This document shows, in pieces, positions 61,718 to 64,000 of a stretch of 64,000 nt of DNA. Made by a program: the position numbers and the translations under genes. The first letter of the stretch is position 1. Each line of letters begins with the position of its first letter. The DNA comes from Actinomycetales bacterium. GTDB lineage: Bacteria > Actinomycetota > Actinomycetes > S36-B12 > UBA5976. The stretch is taken from NCBI GenBank assembly GCA_027484085.1, contig JAIXQF010000004.1, positions 960,162 through 1,024,161 of the forward strand, read 5' to 3'. Under the pieces are notes generated by a model, which worked only from the letters and a program-made list of their open reading frames with translations, was not told the origin of the DNA and did not search any database.

Positions 61718-62797
61718 ATGCAGGAACTAGATGGCGGTCTCGCAGCCGTAGTTATCCAAGATTTCGCCAAAGAAATCAAGGAATCGGCCGAAGCTGACCT
61801 GGATCAAAGACTCCGGGAAACGGCGTGTCGCGCTCTGCGAATTGACCCCAGCATGGTGCCTGGACGCCTGATCACTTCCCTATCCCGTGGTGCCGCTTCA
61901 ACCGCTTCTCGGGAACGCGCCAAAGACAGTATTGCCATGGTTTTGGGCAAATCGCTGAATTCAAGCGATCTGGATATCAGCTTTACGGACTCCTTCGACG
62001 CCGATCACATAATCAACGAAATCCTGGATGAAACCGAATCGCAACGTCGAGACACGCATGCCCTGCGCACTCAGGCATCCTTTATTCGAAGCGTCTGCCG
62101 TCCGCTTTACACATCTTGGATTGACGAGATCGAGAGCTCGGATGAGAGTGGATTGTTGCCACGTGAATACCTTGAGCGCAAGCAACAAGAGATGATTGAC
62201 TTCCCCATTAACTCCGAGTCCGACCTTAGGGATTGGCTTGGCTACATGTTCGATCGCTTCGACAATCTTTCAGATGTGAAAAAGGTGTCAAGTAGGTCTC
62301 AGGGTCGAATCAATTCAAGTGCCGTTCGCACCTATCGAAACGCTTGGATGACATTCACTACTCGAAACTTTGACAGCATTTGGCGCGAGATGCAGCGCCG
62401 AGCTGAAAACGGAGTAACGCCAAAGAATGTCCGCGATGAGCGATTCAAGCGCCCTCGTGAGTTATCTCGGACGATTGTCCGAATGGCAAGTTCCGAAGGT
62501 ATTGATTTGCATCCTGAGAAACCGCCGAAGATCACATCGGTCACAGCTACTCTTTTGGAAAATGGACCAAGTCCGATCAAGCTAACCAAGTCTTGGACCT
62601 CTGCGAAGTTTGCTCGCAATGAGATCCAAGCCTGGTTAGCTGATGCGGATGCGATTCTTGGCAAGAACCGAATAGATGTCGCAAGGCTTGATGTAACAGG
62701 CACTTCCGGACATGATCAGTTCTTGCTTGAAGAAGCGGAGTTACCCAGCATTTCTCTAATGTTTATTCGTTACCTTGATGCCAAGGCCAAGTATTAG
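61718..62797 (+). CDS. Hypothetical protein, 359 aa
   Basis: A soluble, largely helical, Arg/Glu/Ser-rich protein starting MQELDGGLAAVVIQDFAKEI. There is no signal peptide or membrane segment. Basic stretches such as ERFKRPRELSRTI and a W-x-R rich middle part (YRNAWMTFTTRNFDSIWREMQRRA) could bind nucleic acid. No family is recognised. Its promoter and possible operator are at 61665-61697. It is divergent from whiB, and its last four bases overlap the stop of the phosphatase gene. Confidence 0.6.
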   Translation: MQELDGGLAAVVIQDFAKEIKESAEADLDQRLRETACRALRIDPSMVPGRLITSLSRGAASTASRERAKDSIAMVLGKSLNSSDLDISFTDSFDADHIINEILDETESQRRDTHALRTQASFIRSVCRPLYTSWIDEIESSDESGLLPREYLERKQQEMIDFPINSESDLRDWLGYMFDRFDNLSDVKKVSSRSQGRINSSAVRTYRNAWMTFTTRNFDSIWREMQRRAENGVTPKNVRDERFKRPRELSRTIVRMASSEGIDLHPEKPPKITSVTATLLENGPSPIKLTKSWTSAKFARNEIQAWLADADAILGKNRIDVARLDVTGTSGHDQFLLEEAELPSISLMFIRYLDAKAKY

Positions 62798-63336
62798 GCC
62801 GCAGAGTTTGAGGACTTATTCTCAACAAACTCTGGAGCCCGCTCCACAAGCCAAGTCACGAAGTGGTTGTTGAACAACGCCATTTTTGAACGCTGCTTTC
62901 GGATCAACTTAATCGCATCTGCCGGTTGGTAGCCCGCGTGCATCAAAGTCAGCGCAGTTACCAGGCCAGATCGATTAAGGCCTGCTTGGCAGCGAATCAA
63001 GACTTGCTCACCGGCGTTCCAGCGATCAAATGCCCACTTGGATACGCGCAATAGTCGATCAGTATCGAAATGTTCAACGGAAGCATCAGCAAATCCGTAA
63101 CGCATCTCTTCAACTCCCCAACCCATTGGCTGGGCAAAGGAATACAGCGTCACAACTGCGTCGAATTGGCAGGAATCACCTAGGCCGGGTAGCGGCATTG
63201 AATAATTTACCGTTGCGTCGTCAGCCGTCCCACCCATGAAAAGTCCAGGCAGGATTTCAGCAAACAGTTCGGTTGGGTACTGGTCATCTGAATGCCAGCG
63301 TGGTGCGAACAGGTTATTTATTGGGGTTTTACTCAT
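62794..63336 (-). CDS. Dual-specificity/tyrosine-phosphatase-like protein, copy 2
   Basis: A 180-aa CX5R phosphatase. The catalytic loop is C116-QAGLN-R122-S in VLIRCQAGLNRSGLV. An early ILPGLFMGGTADD strand pair is typical of dual-specificity folds, and the helix after the loop ends RKQRSKMALFNN. The preceding gene encodes a close paralog. Substrates could be phosphoproteins, phosphoinositides or nucleotides; none is indicated. Start ATG at 63336. Confidence 0.78.
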   Translation of the reverse strand: MSKTPINNLFAPRWHSDDQYPTELFAEILPGLFMGGTADDATVNYSMPLPGLGDSCQFDAVVTLYSFAQPMGWGVEEMRYGFADASVEHFDTDRLLRVSKWAFDRWNAGEQVLIRCQAGLNRSGLVTALTLMHAGYQPADAIKLIRKQRSKMALFNNHFVTWLVERAPEFVENKSSNSAA

Positions 63337-63412
63337 GGTTTTGGGTTTCTCCTTTAGGTGCGAGTAATTGGTTTAGTGAGAATAAAGCATGGGCATGACA
63401 TTTTTGCCCTAG

Positions 63413-63928
63413 TTATGATCCGCCGAATAGCCAATCAGAAGTATCAAGAGCAAGAAGCCAGCGTTCAAACTCTGGATTATGCATTACCCAAACACTTCGC
63501 TTAGCTCGAATCAGTTCAATTGCATCGTTAGCGGTGTAACCGGCAGCAATCATTACAAGAGTCACCACTAACGCGGAGCGATTAAGGCCAGCTAAACAAC
63601 GAACCAAGATTCGTTTTCCGGCTTGCCAATCGGCATACACATTGGCAACCAAGAAACGTAGGTCATCTACATCAAAGTCAGCGACTTCCCCATCGTGAAA
63701 TGCTTGGCGTAACTCACGAACTTGCCAATCAACCGGATTACTCCAGGCATGCAGTGTCACGACGGTGTCGAACGAGTCTTTTGTAATCTGTGGCTCGATT
63801 TCGGGCATGCCAATCATGTCGTTGTCTGCGGTGCCGCCAATCCAAAGTCTTGGCAGGACTTCAGTCCAAAGATCTTTAGGTGTGAAATCTTCGTAGTTAT
63901 GATCCTCAAACATTGGACGATCATTCAT
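63413..63928 (-). CDS. Dual-specificity/tyrosine-phosphatase-like protein, copy 1
   Basis: A 171-aa paralog of the next gene downstream. Catalytic loop C111-LAGLN-R117-S in ILVRCLAGLNRSALV, with VLPRLWIGGTADN near the start in the same place as ILPGLFMGGTADD of copy 2. The C-terminal RAKRSVWVMHNPEFERWLL also matches. Its ATG shares one base with the stop of the upstream gene (TAATG), so three genes are likely translated together. Both copies keep the catalytic Cys and Arg. Confidence 0.78.
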   Translation of the reverse strand: MNDRPMFEDHNYEDFTPKDLWTEVLPRLWIGGTADNDMIGMPEIEPQITKDSFDTVVTLHAWSNPVDWQVRELRQAFHDGEVADFDVDDLRFLVANVYADWQAGKRILVRCLAGLNRSALVVTLVMIAAGYTANDAIELIRAKRSVWVMHNPEFERWLLALDTSDWLFGGS

Positions 63929-64000
63929 TAGCTCACCACCGATCCGCTAACCAATCCAGTTGCAGCGCTCAACCACATCTGTGGTGTGTAGTTATCTGGT
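63928..64000 (-). CDS. C-terminal end of a gene that runs off the right edge
   Basis: The minus strand is open from the right edge to TAA at 63928-63930, encoding PQMWLSAATGLVSGSVVS as its last residues. The stop overlaps the phosphatase start by one base, which argues that this is a real, coupled gene and not chance. Too little is visible to name it. Confidence 0.5.
   Translation of the reverse strand, partial: PDNYTPQMWLSAATGLVSGSVVS

Noticed and set aside
59187-64000. Prophage or integrated plasmid
   Set aside because: Several small orphan genes and a WhiB protein suggest transfer, but no integrase, terminase, capsid, replication gene or flanking attachment repeat is visible.
1-64000. 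CRISPR arrays, insertion sequences and rRNA genes
   Set aside because: No regularly spaced direct repeats, transposase genes with terminal repeats, or rRNA sequence were seen on reading the window.

Overview
This window comes from a member of the Actinomycetota with modest GC content. The lineage call rests on markers seen together: PI-mannoside genes (pimA, the acyltransferase, a CDP-alcohol transferase), the division protein SepH, a WhiB-type iron-sulfur protein, a HrdB-like principal sigma factor with a long Lys/Ala-rich head, and several small families largely restricted to Actinobacteria (DUF3000, DUF3159, DUF3710, DUF3093, DUF4193, DUF4192, DUF7455). The base composition would suit a freshwater planktonic lineage, but the window alone cannot settle that. 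Domain names are from recognition of the protein sequences, not from searches.

Left half (1-39 kb) is core chromosome. 1-7.1 kb carries a minus-strand block thrS, HIT, pgsA, acyltransferase, pimA, a membrane-anchored protein and the start of pdxS, interrupted by a plus-strand, GTPase-motif-less relative of EF-G. 7.2-9.6 kb is a PGPGW membrane protein plus pabC/pabB for folate. Three tRNA genes (Gly, Cys, Val) follow. 10-16 kb holds a RibD-like reductase, msrB, a DMT exporter, DUF3000, RNase D and dxs. 16-24.8 kb holds acnA with a perfect palindrome at its promoter, an RNA methyltransferase, DUF3159/DUF3710/dut/thioesterase, DUF3093, DUF4193, a gamma-carbonic-anhydrase-like protein and an inositol monophosphatase. 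25-35 kb is the sepH-parC-fnr-beta-CA-tautomerase block facing parE, then DUF7455, DUF3048 and sigA. 35-39 kb has a secreted PKD-like protein, a short DUF4192 protein, an unexplained long hairpin, a glyoxalase-like protein, a DEDDh exonuclease and a lipoprotein.

39-47.4 kb is metabolic: psuG-psuK (pseudouridine breakdown) divergent from a DUF1989 protein, then the ethylmalonyl-CoA operon ccr-ecm-mcl-acyl-CoA dehydrogenase, preceded by two near-identical 12-bp palindromes 22 bp apart and ended by a possible 37-aa gene. The usual mesaconyl-CoA hydratase gene is not in this operon.

47.4-64 kb is accessory. It contains two exported or membrane proteins, a junction where an amidohydrolase and an acetamidase/formamidase have each lost their N-terminal part, a DUF3800-like protein, a serine beta-lactamase-like hydrolase and a TAP-like hydrolase. 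A visibly AT-rich three-gene operon (59056 down to 53910) encodes a membrane-anchored protein and two diverged large paralogs with LRV-like repeats. Right of it lie a 46-aa single-helix membrane protein, an HD hydrolase between two small genes, a 245-bp structured gap, a WhiB protein, an unknown 359-aa protein with its own promoter/operator, and two tandem CX5R phosphatases translationally coupled to a further gene that leaves the window. The three-gene operon and the 59-64 kb cluster are the best places to look for something undescribed.
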